Of a stretch of DNA of 36,729 nucleotides, positions 17,279-26,222 are shown one piece after another. Position 1 is the first letter of the stretch; each line of letters begins with the position of its first letter. This DNA is from Bacteroidota bacterium (lineage in GTDB: Bacteria > Bacteroidota > Ignavibacteria > UBA10030 > BY39). The notes beneath the pieces were generated by a model. It was not told where the DNA came from, did not search any database, and saw only the letters and a list, made by a program, of their open reading frames with translations. Location of the stretch: assembly GCA_030017895.1 (NCBI GenBank), contig JASEGV010000028.1, positions 1 to 36,729 of the forward strand, given 5' to 3'. A program made the translations under genes and the position numbers.

Positions 17279-17680
17279 GTGAATAATAATTTCAAAAAAC
17301 AGATAGAATATTGGTTAAGAGCCGGTGAGAGCGTTTTTGAAACAGCCAAAGGAATCCTAAAAACCGGAAAGAATCTTCACTATTGTTTGTTCTTCTGTCA
17401 TCTAACGATCGAAAAGCATTTGAAAGCCCTTATTGCAAAGACTACCCACTAGATGCCTCCACGATCTCATGATATTGAATTTCTATTAGAAAAAACAGGT
17501 TTAAAATTGAAAATAAAAGACTTAGACTTTCTGACCGAAATGAACGGATTTAACTTAGAGACACGTTATCCCGACGAAAAATTTGAAATCTACAAGAAAG
17601 CAACCATTACACTAACAAGAAAATATTTTAAAAGGACAGAAGAGTTTACATCATGGCTTCGAAACAAAATGACGCGATAA
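17279..17680 (+). pseudogene. HEPN-domain toxin-like protein with in-frame amber stop
   Basis: Reading from GTG at 17279 gives 134 codons in one frame, interrupted only by TAG at 17450-17452 (codon 58). Before the stop: IEYWLRAGESVFETAKGILK, then HYCLFFCHLTIEKHLKALI; after it: MPPRSHDIEFLLEKTGLKL and TRKYFKRTEEFTSWL. Together this is a full HEPN domain of the COG1895 type, all-helical, usually paired with a MNT nucleotidyltransferase. The stop falls in the linker before the conserved P-R-[ST]-H segment, exactly where homologues read straight through. A CAG-to-TAG change is enough. Re-initiation at the ATG right after the stop (17453) would give only the second half. Confidence 0.78.
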
Positions 17681-17970
17681 CGATTGCAAAAAAATATATC
17701 CGATTTTTGCAAAAAAATCATATCAAAGTAGAGCGTGCTTATCTTTATGGTTCGTTTGCAAACGGAAAGGCACATAAGGACAGCGACATAGATATAGTGG
17801 TTGTATCAGAACAATTTACACACTCGCGCTACGATGATAGCGTGCGCATCGCCAAACTCCGGAGAAGCATCGACTTGCGTATCTCGCCGCTCGCATACAA
17901 TCCCAATGATTTTATAAAAGAAAACCTCATACCATACGAAACAATTACGAATGGTATTCGTATTGCATAG
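17653..17970 (+). CDS. MNT-type minimal nucleotidyltransferase (HEPN partner, antitoxin-like)
   Basis: 105 residues with the nucleotidyltransferase core AYLYGSFANGKAHKDSDIDIVVV: the GS pair at 33-34 and the metal-binding aspartates D45 and D47 (GSx10DxD). This is the COG1708/MNT family; in characterised HEPN-MNT pairs it neutralises the HEPN RNase by adding AMP residues to it. The ATG lies inside the end of the HEPN gene (28-base overlap), so the two form one operon. The gene is intact although its partner carries a stop. Natural end at TAG. Confidence 0.85.
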   Translation: MASKQNDAITIAKKYIRFLQKNHIKVERAYLYGSFANGKAHKDSDIDIVVVSEQFTHSRYDDSVRIAKLRRSIDLRISPLAYNPNDFIKENLIPYETITNGIRIA

Positions 17971-17979
17971 GGAAAAAGC

Positions 17980-18008
17980 GGTTAACCTAAGCTAACCCTC
18001 GAGAGGTT
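17980..18008 (+). repeat. Overlapping short inverted repeats after the MNT gene
   Basis: GGTTA (17980-17984) pairs with TAACC (17993-17997), and AACC then TCGA is followed by AGAGGTT, a second near-palindrome around CTCGAG (17999-18004). The two could form alternative hairpins just past the MNT stop. There is no T run, so terminator status is doubtful. The rest of 17971-18204 shows no gene; a ribosome site GAAGGAAG lies before the gene at 18205. Confidence 0.3.
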
Positions 18009-18204
18009 GGCGGGGAAAATCCACCACACGAGGTTGGAATTTACACTGTTTGATGGTTGATTTTATTCTTGAAAATGTTGCACCCCTTAAATTGGATTAA
18101 ATCGGTAAGATGTACGTTATTTCCCAGCGGTCAATTAGGTTGATTCTCAATCCCATAATTGCTATATTTATTAAAGAATCATTACAAAGAAGGAAGATTT
18201 AAAT

Positions 18205-18390
18205 ATGAATATCGTCCAAGAACTCGAAAAAATTGAATCAGAGATTCACAACTTGAAAGTGAAGATAAAAGCCCAACCTAAGCCGATAAAATTAGAGGGC
18301 ATTTGGAAGGGATTAGAGATTACTGAGGAAGATATCGAGAATGCTAAAAAATCTCTCTTTAAGGTTGCTCACGAATTTGAGAATGAGTGA
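18205..18390 (+). CDS. VapB-like antitoxin of a PIN-domain module
   Basis: 61 residues. The N-terminal half is a short coiled coil (VQELEKIESEIHNLKVKIKA); the C-terminal half IKLEGIWKGLEITEEDIENAKKSLFK is the recurring toxin-binding tail of antitoxins that precede PIN-domain toxins. It is preceded by GAAGGAAG. Its TGA overlaps the ATG of the next gene by one base (TGATG), the usual antitoxin-toxin coupling. The antitoxin is intact while its toxin is deleted. Confidence 0.7.
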   Translation: MNIVQELEKIESEIHNLKVKIKAQPKPIKLEGIWKGLEITEEDIENAKKSLFKVAHEFENE

Positions 18391-18563
18391 TGGAACGATA
18401 CACTCTCGATACTCATATACATCTGTCGAAGCTGAAAACTCTTCAAGCTATTCCCGAGCTTCACGACAGAATCATTGAGGCAACAGCGTCATTAACTTCA
18501 AGTACACTTATCACTAAAGACCGATCGATTATATCTTCTGGTCTTGTTAAAACAATCTGGTAA
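18390..18563 (+). pseudogene. PIN-domain toxin (VapC-like) with internal deletion
   Basis: 57 codons in frame. The start MERYTLDTH is the first strand of a PIN domain with its first metal-binding Asp (D7). It jumps straight to KTLQAIPELHDRIIEATA and LITKDRSIISSGLVKTIW, the last third of the domain, including the later acidic residues. A normal PIN toxin has about 125-140 residues, so some 65-80 residues in the middle, including the conserved Glu of helix 3, are missing. The deletion keeps the frame. The product should be inactive as an RNase. Too short to be noticed as a long open frame. Confidence 0.78.
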
Positions 18564-18584
18564 GTCGGTAAATAAAGGATTAAC

Positions 18585-18791
18585 ATGTCAACAGTTTCAA
18601 TAAATTTAACAGAAGAACAACTTTCGAAGGTTATCGAGGCATACCGGACAATTCAAGAATTTCTCGCAACGATGCTTTCTCCGAACGAATTATACCATTC
18701 TGAATTCATCGGGGGGCTGAAGGAGTCGGAAAGAGAAGTTAACTCCGGCAAAACAAAAGCAGTAAACTCTTTCGATGATTTCATCTCCTGA
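18585..18791 (+). CDS. Antitoxin of a RelE-type module
   Basis: 68 residues: SINLTEEQLSKVIEAYRTIQEFLATML at the start (helical), and a charged tail ending AVNSFDDFIS. The family is not one I can name with certainty; position, size and a 17-base overlap with a RelE-like toxin gene make an antitoxin likely. AAAGGATTAAC precedes the ATG. It directly follows the broken VapC gene with a 21-base gap. Confidence 0.6.
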   Translation: MSTVSINLTEEQLSKVIEAYRTIQEFLATMLSPNELYHSEFIGGLKESEREVNSGKTKAVNSFDDFIS

Positions 18792-19059
18792 GCGATCTTT
18801 AATACGCACCAATCGTTTTGCGCGTGATCTTAAAAAAGTTCCGGATGGAATAAAACAGGAAGCTTATCGGATAGCGACATCAATTACACAGAATATATTT
18901 GCTGTCGAACTTGATGTTCGCCCTCTCACTGGATTCAAGGGTTATTACCGTGTCATCGTTTCCCAGGATTTTCGTATGGTTTTTTCTTTTGATGATAAAT
19001 GTATTTACCTGCACCGAATTGCGCATCGAAAAGATATTTACCGGAATTTAGAATTATAG
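18775..19059 (+). CDS. RelE/ParE-superfamily toxin
   Basis: 94 residues. The core LIRTNRFARDLKKVPDGIKQ, followed by DVRPLTGFKGYYRVIVSQDFRMVFSFDDKCIYLHRIAHRKDIYR, is the RelE fold: helix pair, then L-G-YR-R-G-YR-like strands and the end R-I-HRKDIYR. RelE-type toxins cut mRNA on the ribosome; ParE-type ones hit gyrase, and the sequence does not settle which. It is intact, unlike the two toxins upstream. Start ATG inside the antitoxin gene. Confidence 0.78.
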   Translation: MISSPERSLIRTNRFARDLKKVPDGIKQEAYRIATSITQNIFAVELDVRPLTGFKGYYRVIVSQDFRMVFSFDDKCIYLHRIAHRKDIYRNLEL

Positions 19060-19153
19060 CCCCCATCTCCAATTCACCGTATCACCGATTCGCTACATTC
19101 CCTAATCTTTTTCCCCTATTTTTTACTTTTTAAATTTTGCCTTTTAAATTGAT

Positions 19154-20182
19154 TCAGTGTTTCACCATCGTCGGTTCTTTTTGCCATTCTTTGCCATTCC
19201 AGTAACGTACGCCGTTTTTCAAATTTTCAAGGTATGTTTGATCGAACGTGCCGTGAAGTTTACCTTGACTTACAAAATCCTGGCGCAACCGCAATGTCTC
19301 ACTATCATATTTAACTTCAATTATTTTTAAATTATCGTCGAAGATATATTCAAAAGTTGGATTACCCCCCGTTCCTATTCCTCCGGCTCCATACGTTCCA
19401 CGAACCCACAATGTATTTGTTTTTACATTATTTATTTCAGTTGCTTTGATACCACCAACATAAGCATGCGTATTCCAAATAATATTCATATCGGAAAGCG
19501 GAAAGCGGATAACATACGTCTCGGCAGGAGATAGGGGTTGTCCGAATCCGCGCGATTCACTCGCTTCTGTTTTTCCGACAATCTTGGACGGATCAAGCAC
19601 ACACATTACTGCATAGCTGAGAGAATCCGGTTCACCTACATCATTTTGACCAATAAACACAATTTTGCGTCCCTCCCTCATCTGAATTGATGTAATTAAA
19701 CCATAACCAAAATGGAAATATTGACCAAGTATCGTCCCATCTTTTGAGAGTCGGTTAATAATGTTAGGTGAACGCCCGCTGTTCGCAACGACAAATATTT
19801 CTTTCTCACCGCTTCCCTGAAAATCATCGCAAAGGAAACTTGCACAGCCTAATCTACTATCTTATTTTGTTTCGCGGAATTGGATATTTTCATTAAACGA
19901 AATCTCCTTGATAAGTTTTCCTTCTGATGAAAAAATTGTCAATGGGATAGTTGATTCAGATTTTTCACCAAGTGGAAAGATTGTGAGAACATCATTTTTT
20001 TTATCACCATCAACATCAGCGATAACTATTCTGTGTTCGCTTCTTTCAAATTCTTTTGGTGTCAGCTTGTAAATACTTTTTGATGGTCGATTTAACAAAT
20101 CGATTTACATAAGACTCATCTCATTCATATCGTCGTGCAGAATAATGGTTGATATTTGTTTAATCTGTTCATTAATTGGCAC
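19154..20182 (-). pseudogene. FG-GAP/VCBS-like repeat protein, two in-frame stops and a likely deletion
   Basis: One frame runs from GTG 20182, which overlaps the upstream gene by 11 bases, to the stop at 19154. It is broken by TAA at 20105-20107 and TAA at 19862-19864. Between and after the stops the protein sense continues: EHRIVIADVDGDKKNDVLTI, FLCDDFQGSGEKEIFVVANSG, INRLSKDGTILGQYFHFGYG, then RKIVFIGQNDVGEPDSLSY. The DVDGDKKND and DDFQGSGEKE units are calcium-binding-like FG-GAP/VCBS blades. The first 25 codons (INEQIKQISTIILHDDMNEM) look like the head of a different, anti-sigma-like domain, so a middle part has probably been lost. Function unknown; encoded with the gene at 20172-21207. 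Confidence 0.7.
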
Positions 20183-21207
20183 TTATATTTTCTTTTAAAA
20201 GCTTCACCGCATCTTTTTTAGCTTGCTTTAATAAATATTCCAAAATATTTCGATGTTCTTTTTTATATTCGATATCCGTTAGAACCGGTATATGGTTTTT
20301 TAGCAATTCATAAAGTGATGTGTCTTCACCATCCATTCCTATGAATTTTTCTATCAGCACTTCTTCAATTACACGGAAGTAAGATTCAAATATATTTGAG
20401 GTAATTTTTCCTTTACCAACATACTTCGGGGAATTATTTTTTTCAACATCACGGCATGATTTTTTAATTAACACTGCCGCATCTGTTTTTAAAAATGTGT
20501 CATCAAACGTAGCATCTTCGGAGACTACTTCATTAGTTGTATATACATCTCGAAATATTTATCCCCACAGTAACTAACGGAATTATGCGGCAGCGATCAG
20601 TTTGCTCTCGTAGAATAAGGGAAAACTTAGCAAGGAGATCAGGGATGTGTTCACGCCCGTTCACTTCGCACATAAAAAACCCGCGGAGTTCATCACGGTC
20701 AAATGCAGGATTATCCTCGAGTGTATCACAGGCACAAGGTGCGATGCAGGACTCGCCAAAACGTTCAACCTCGGTGAAATTTTTAAGCGTGTTTATAGCA
20801 ATTTTGATATTGCGAAGAATTTTTGAAAGCGATGGATCGATCTCGCTGTACTGACGATAGATACCGTGGTTTACTTTTGAGAAAACAAGTCGGCGGAGGT
20901 GTGAGAGAATTTCCTCATCGCGAGAAGTTGTGATAGACAATCCGGTAAAGTATGCTTTTAATTAGATACAGTTACCATCAGAATCTTGTTGGAATAACTC
21001 GGCAATGCAATCGTATGCAAGGTCGGAGGTGGTAAGACCGGATACCATACTCAAGGTTCCAGTCGTAGTTTTGCTTGCAATGAATGAATTAGCAAGCGAG
21101 TGCAAAACTTTGATGAGCCGGTTCAATTGTTCACGTGAACACTCGTTGCCAAGTATGGCAATAATTATCTCACGTAATCCTATGGAAAGTTTTGTGTAGT
21201 TGAACAT
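20172..21207 (-). pseudogene. Unrecognised regulator-like protein, one stop and one frameshift
   Basis: Three fragments read as one gene of about 345 residues. From ATG 21207 the frame runs to TAA at 20962-20964 and continues in the same frame (LKAYFTGLSITTSRDEEILS...) to about 20550, where a 2-base loss in a GA run (20548-20553) shifts the frame; it resumes as RDVYTTNEVVSEDATFDDTF and ends at 20172. The N-terminal part is helical (LTTSDLAYDCIAELFQQDSDGN) and weakly recalls sigma-factor region 2; the C-terminal part is charged and helical. I cannot name the family. It overlaps the next gene (19154-20182), suggesting a two-gene cassette such as a sigma-like factor with a membrane or surface partner. 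Confidence 0.65.
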
Positions 21208-21251
21208 ACAAGATTTACTAAACTATACAGCGTATAGTAAAACCCATCCTA

Positions 21252-23063
21252 TTATACAATTGGAAATTTATCTCTTGCCATTTCCTGCTCTTTATACTGT
21301 AACTGATAAAGCTTGTGGTATATTCCGCCCAACGACAGCAGTTGCTGATGTGTGCCCATCTCACGTATTTCTCCTTTATGCAGAACGATGATTTTGTCTG
21401 CTCGCTGTATTGTCGATAAACGATGAGCAATAACTATTGATGTCCTCCCCTTCAAAAGTTTTTGTATAGCTTTTTGAATAAGCTGCTCGGACTCGGTATC
21501 AATGCTCGATGTAGCTTCATCTAAAATTAAAATTTTAGGATTGAAAGCTAACGCCCTTGCGAAAGATATAAGCTGCTTTTGTCCGACAGAAAGTGTTGCA
21601 CCTCGCTCTTTCACTTCCTCGCTATAGCGGTTGGGAAGTGTATCAATAAAATTATTCAAACCCACTACTCTTGCAGCAGCTTTGACACGGTCAATTTTTA
21701 TTTTTTCATTTCCTAAATTGATGTTTGATTTTATATCGCCCGAAAACAAAAACACATCCTGATGAACAACTCCAATTTGCTGCCGCAATTGATATTGATT
21801 GATGTCGTTAATATCCACATCATCAATCAAGATGGTCCCTTTTTGCACGTCGTAAAACTTTGTAAGGAGGTTGATGATCGTAGTTTTTCCAGCGCCTGTA
21901 TGTCCGACGATAGCAACAGTTTCGCCTGAATTAATTTTGAAAGAAACATTTTTCAAAATCCATTCCGAATTTTCAGAGCCGTCTTCGTGATGGTCATAAG
22001 AGAAACTAACATTCCGAAATTCGATTTCGCCGCGGATTGAAGTAAGTGAAGCTGCATCTTGCCTTGTTATAATCGATGGCTTTTCATCAAGAAGTTTGAA
22101 GATTCTTTCGGACGAAGCCATAGCCGTTTGCATAATATTATATTTTTCAGATAAGTCGCGAATCGGGCGCCAAAACATTTCATTGAATTGGAAAAAAGCC
22201 ATAACCGTTCCGATAGTTACAGTCCCCGTTAAAGCTTCGACACCTGAATACCAAATAATTAAACCAATCGCGATAGCCCCAATTAACTCGACGCTTGGAT
22301 AAAAAACAGCGTAATAGAAAATTGATTTGATGTTAGCATCCCTGTGTGAAGCATTTATGTCGATAAATTTTTCGTGAGAAACTTTTTCGCGATTGAAAAT
22401 TTGATCAACAATCATTCCTGTGATGTGTTCCTGCATAAAGGTATTGATGCGGGCAACTTGTAAACGGACTTCACGATAACTCTCGCGCGCCTTCCGCCGG
22501 AATAAGAATGTTGCATAAAACAATATCGGCAACACACTCAAAGAAACTAAGGCGAGTTGCCAGTTCATTTGGAACATAAAGTATAAAATGCCAATGATAG
22601 TAAAGACATCGGTAAATACCATAACTACTCCCGACGAGAACATTTCGTTCAAAACTTCAACATCGTTTGTAACACGGGTTATAAGTCTGCCAATTGGATT
22701 TTTATCGAAGAATTTGATGTTGAGGCGCTGCAAGTGTTCAAAAATCTGCATTCGTAAATCGAAAATAGTCCGCTGACCAATCCACTGTGTAAGATAGGCG
22801 CTGAAGTATTGAACTACTCCACGCACAACTAACACAGCAAAAAACAACAATGCAGTTAGAAGTAAACCGTGTTTATCATTGTTGGCTATGTTTACGTCGA
22901 CAGCAATTTTAGTGAAGTATGGTCGGACTGCTTCCATTCCTGAAACTAACATACTCAACAAAATTCCGAGCGCAACATACCAGCGGTATGGTTTCAACGA
23001 CTTTAAAAGTCGCTTCATCAATCGAGCATCATAAGCTTTGCCGAGTACTTCCTCTTCGTGCAT
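21252..23063 (-). CDS. ABC exporter half, catalytic Walker B subunit (MdlB/MsbA-like)
   Basis: 603 residues: six transmembrane helices (about 25-320), then the ATPase domain. Seen: Walker A GHTGAGKTT, signature LSVGQKQ (canonical LSGGQ altered), Walker B ILILDEATSSIDTESE with the catalytic Glu, and the switch His in IAHRLS. It pairs with the next gene upstream, which has the opposite combination (normal signature, Asp in place of Glu), as in heterodimeric exporters such as TM287/288, BmrCD and MdlAB. Substrates for this family are drugs, lipids or peptides; nothing here decides. 98 bases separate the two genes, AT-rich without a gene. Confidence 0.92.
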   Translation of the reverse strand: MHEEEVLGKAYDARLMKRLLKSLKPYRWYVALGILLSMLVSGMEAVRPYFTKIAVDVNIANNDKHGLLLTALLFFAVLVVRGVVQYFSAYLTQWIGQRTIFDLRMQIFEHLQRLNIKFFDKNPIGRLITRVTNDVEVLNEMFSSGVVMVFTDVFTIIGILYFMFQMNWQLALVSLSVLPILFYATFLFRRKARESYREVRLQVARINTFMQEHITGMIVDQIFNREKVSHEKFIDINASHRDANIKSIFYYAVFYPSVELIGAIAIGLIIWYSGVEALTGTVTIGTVMAFFQFNEMFWRPIRDLSEKYNIMQTAMASSERIFKLLDEKPSIITRQDAASLTSIRGEIEFRNVSFSYDHHEDGSENSEWILKNVSFKINSGETVAIVGHTGAGKTTIINLLTKFYDVQKGTILIDDVDINDINQYQLRQQIGVVHQDVFLFSGDIKSNINLGNEKIKIDRVKAAARVVGLNNFIDTLPNRYSEEVKERGATLSVGQKQLISFARALAFNPKILILDEATSSIDTESEQLIQKAIQKLLKGRTSIVIAHRLSTIQRADKIIVLHKGEIREMGTHQQLLSLGGIYHKLYQLQYKEQEMARDKFPIV

Positions 23064-23161
23064 AAATCAATTAAAAATTAAAAGGTTAAAAGTCATATCT
23101 TTGTGATCTGGATAAATAAATCCTCCATTTTTAATTTTGATTTTTGATTGTTGAATTAGAC

Positions 23162-24922
23162 TCACATCTTCTCCAGCTCTTGTTCTAACAATTGCTTTGC
23201 ATACAAATCTGCATAAATACCCCCAATATCAACTAATTCCTCGTGTGTGCCTCTCTCAATGATAGCCCCTTTATCCAATACAACAATCAAATCGGCATCT
23301 TTCACAGTCGATATCCGATGACTGATAATTATGCTCGTTCGGTTGTGCATAACTTTTTTCAAGTTTTTTAAAATTTCCTCTTCGGTGTATGTATCAACCG
23401 CCGAAAGTGCATCATCCAAAATCAAAATTTTCGGATCGCGGATAATTGCACGGGCTATACTTGTGCGTTGTTTCTGTCCCCCCGATAGTGTAATTCCCCT
23501 TTCACCAATCAGAGTTTCAAACTGCTTTGGAAACTCAGTTACATCCTTAATAAGCTGTGCTGTCGTAGCAGCTTGAATAACCTTGTTCCCATCTTCGCCA
23601 TCGATTCCATAACATATATTATTTGAAATCGTATCTGAAAACAGAAACGTTTCCTGTGGAACAAATCCGATATTCGAGCGGAGTACTTCGACAGGAATTT
23701 CTTTTATATTCACACCATCAATTAGGAGATCGCCGCCTGTTATATCATACAACCGCGCAATTAAACTAACAAATGATGATTTACCTGAACCTGTGTAACC
23801 TACAACTGCTATCGTCTTTCCACTTTCAATTTTCAGATTGATATTTTTAAGAATCGGTTGCGGGCTGCCCTTATGTTTGAATGATACATCTCGGAATTCT
23901 ATAGTTCCGGAAATATATTCTATTGAGTGATTCGTATTTTCGTCGTCTTTAATTTCGGGTTGAGTATCAAAAATTTTCCCGAGCCGCCCCATTGATGCAG
24001 CCCCCTGCTGGAGAAGATTTAAAACCCATCCGAATGCAATCATGGGCCAAATCAACATAACCAAGTAAGCAAAGAAAGCAGTCAGCGTTCCGATAGTCAT
24101 TTTCTCATCGATCACACGTGACCCGCCGAAGTAAATCGATATTACGAGAGAGATACCGACTAACAAAAACATCGTGGGCCAAATTATAGATTGATACTTT
24201 GCGAGCACCAAATTTTTCTTTAAATAATCCCAGCTTATTTTTTTGAATAATTCGATTTCGTAATCCTCGCGAACATAAGCTTTTACAACACGGATGCCCG
24301 ATAAATTTTCCTGTGCACGTGTGGTTAATTTGCTGTACTGTTCCTGCCGTTCCTGAAATTTTATGTTAATTAATTTTCCCAATTTAAAAACAGCGAATGA
24401 AACGAGTGGTAGTGGAATTAGAGCAAGGAGTGTCAACTGCCAATCTTTTATCAACATCATTGTAAGAACCATAACAAACGTGACGAAAGTATCGGAGGGA
24501 TACATTATACCCGGACCGACTACATTGCGGACTGCACCGATGTCGTTTGTTGCGTGCGCCATCAAATCGCCCGTTGGTGTGTTTTGGAAAAACGAGTGAG
24601 ATAATTTTTGAATATGTTTAAGAAAATCGTTTCGAAGGTCGAATTCGATGTGGCGCGAAATCACGATGATTGTTTGACGCGTTGCAAACGACAAAACACC
24701 TGCAACAGCAGTAAATCCTACAATCACAGCAGCATAAATTAACAACCGAAATGAATCGAGAGTATGTGTATCGAGACCATGCTTCAAATCATCAATTGCT
24801 TTTCCGATGAAGTGAGGTTGGATAACTGTAAAAATATTACTCCCTACAATTGCAATCAGACCGATTAAAAGAGTTTTCTTGTATCGTGAAAGATACGGGA
24901 GAAGCCGAAGCAGCGATTTCAT
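23162..24922 (-). CDS. ABC exporter half, degenerate Walker B subunit (MdlA-like)
   Basis: 586 residues: six transmembrane helices (about 15-300) and an ATPase domain with Walker A GYTGSGKSS, canonical signature LSGGQKQR, Walker B ILILDDALSAVDTYTE in which Asp replaces the catalytic Glu, and the switch His in ISHRIS. This subunit supplies the degenerate ATP site, together with the altered LSVGQ of its partner, while its own LSGGQ completes the working site. It lies 19 bases downstream of serS. Confidence 0.92.
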   Translation of the reverse strand: MKSLLRLLPYLSRYKKTLLIGLIAIVGSNIFTVIQPHFIGKAIDDLKHGLDTHTLDSFRLLIYAAVIVGFTAVAGVLSFATRQTIIVISRHIEFDLRNDFLKHIQKLSHSFFQNTPTGDLMAHATNDIGAVRNVVGPGIMYPSDTFVTFVMVLTMMLIKDWQLTLLALIPLPLVSFAVFKLGKLINIKFQERQEQYSKLTTRAQENLSGIRVVKAYVREDYEIELFKKISWDYLKKNLVLAKYQSIIWPTMFLLVGISLVISIYFGGSRVIDEKMTIGTLTAFFAYLVMLIWPMIAFGWVLNLLQQGAASMGRLGKIFDTQPEIKDDENTNHSIEYISGTIEFRDVSFKHKGSPQPILKNINLKIESGKTIAVVGYTGSGKSSFVSLIARLYDITGGDLLIDGVNIKEIPVEVLRSNIGFVPQETFLFSDTISNNICYGIDGEDGNKVIQAATTAQLIKDVTEFPKQFETLIGERGITLSGGQKQRTSIARAIIRDPKILILDDALSAVDTYTEEEILKNLKKVMHNRTSIIISHRISTVKDADLIVVLDKGAIIERGTHEELVDIGGIYADLYAKQLLEQELEKM

Positions 24923-24941
24923 AAAACCATTTTCAAGAAAA

Positions 24942-26204
24942 TCATCCGATTATTTCAAATCCTGTATATTTATGCAGAACTTTCGGAATAATTACTTTAC
25001 CTTCGGGAGTTTGGTAGTTTTCTAAAATTGCAGCCACAACGCGTGGAAGTGCGAGTGCCGAACCGTTTAATGTATGAACAAATTCGGGCTTACCGCCATC
25101 AGGGCGAAAACGGACGTTAATACGGCGGGCTTGAAATGACTCGAAGTTGCTGATTGAGGAAACTTCTAACCAGCGTTTCTGTGCCATTGCCCAAACTTCT
25201 AAATCATATTTTTTAGATTGAGTGAAACCCATATCGCCAGTGCACATTAAAAGAACGCGATAAGGTAGATTTAATTTTTGAAGAAGATTTTCGGCATCGG
25301 CGCGTAAGGAATCGAGTTCGTTGTATGAAGTTCCTGGATGAACAAATTTTACAAGTTCAACTTTATCGAATTGATGCAAACGGTTCAAACCGCGAACATC
25401 TTTTCCGTAGGAGCCGGCTTCACGGCGAAAGCAAGGTGTGTATGCAGAATATTTCAGGGGTAAATTTTTCTCGGAAAGAATTTCATCGCGATGAATATTT
25501 GTTACAGGAACCTCGGCAGTCGGTACTAAATACAATTCATCTCGATCTACAACGTACATCAAATCTTCTTTGTCGGGAAGCTGGCCTGTTCCGATTGCGC
25601 TTGCAGTATTGATCATCAACGGAGGTTGGAGTTCAACATATCCTGCATTGTGAGCTTCGTCCAAAAAGAAATTAATTAAAGCGCGCTGCAATTTTGCACC
25701 GGCGCCGCGATAAAGCGGAAAACCTGCTCCTGTAATTTTAACGCCCGTTTCGAAATCAATAATTCCTAACTTCTCTGATAATTCCCAATGCGGTTTAGGT
25801 TCAAAATCAATTTCGTTAGTTTTCCCCCACGAAAAAATAACTCGGTTATCTTCGGGTTTATGCCCTTCGGGAACTGAAGGATGCGGAACATTCGGAACCG
25901 AGAGGAGAAGCTTGTTTAGATTTTCTTCTATCAATCGTAATTCGTCGTCCATTGTTTTAATTTCGTCTTTCACTTTATTCATCTCGGCAATGGCAGCAGT
26001 TGCATCTCCTCCGGCTTTTTTCATTTTGGCAATTTGTTCGGAAACAACATTCCTTTGATTTTTTAATACTTCAGCTTTTTGAATGAGTGCACGCCGTTTC
26101 TCATCCAATTCTAAAATTTCATCTATTCTATCTACATCCCCTTTTTTGCTGATTCCTTCTTTTACAAGTTGTGGATGTTCGCGAATGAATTTTATATCTA
26201 ACAT
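24942..26204 (-). CDS. serS: Seryl-tRNA synthetase
   Basis: 420 residues. The N-terminal arm is a long antiparallel coiled coil (about 28-105, rich in K, E and A) that grips tRNA-Ser; the class II core follows. Motif 2 region TPCFRREAGSYGKDVRGLNR, the serine-binding TAEVPVTN and the motif 3 region HTLNGSALALPRVVAAILENYQ are all present. Normal length. The gene sits between an RmlD-like gene (18-base gap) and the ABC pair; the coupling to those genes is positional. Confidence 0.97.
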   Translation of the reverse strand: MLDIKFIREHPQLVKEGISKKGDVDRIDEILELDEKRRALIQKAEVLKNQRNVVSEQIAKMKKAGGDATAAIAEMNKVKDEIKTMDDELRLIEENLNKLLLSVPNVPHPSVPEGHKPEDNRVIFSWGKTNEIDFEPKPHWELSEKLGIIDFETGVKITGAGFPLYRGAGAKLQRALINFFLDEAHNAGYVELQPPLMINTASAIGTGQLPDKEDLMYVVDRDELYLVPTAEVPVTNIHRDEILSEKNLPLKYSAYTPCFRREAGSYGKDVRGLNRLHQFDKVELVKFVHPGTSYNELDSLRADAENLLQKLNLPYRVLLMCTGDMGFTQSKKYDLEVWAMAQKRWLEVSSISNFESFQARRINVRFRPDGGKPEFVHTLNGSALALPRVVAAILENYQTPEGKVIIPKVLHKYTGFEIIG

Positions 26205-26222
26205 AAATTCTACTATCCTTTT

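Noticed and set aside
17061-17286. Overlapping open frames of 64-68 codons on both strands between the lectin pseudogene and the HEPN gene
   Set aside because: No recognisable domain, no ribosome site, and equal openness on both strands. Treated as chance.
16393-17680. Reassignment of TAG to a sense codon, given three in-frame TAG codons in two genes
   Set aside because: Many intact genes in the window (the porin, clpS, the MNT gene, the 33.6-kb toxin, alaS) end naturally at TAG, and the other nearby pseudogenes carry TAA stops and a frameshift. Ordinary decay explains all of it.
18205-19059. Known named defence island
   Set aside because: Only toxin-antitoxin genes and remnants are visible; no restriction, CRISPR, CBASS or Gabija partner genes are present.
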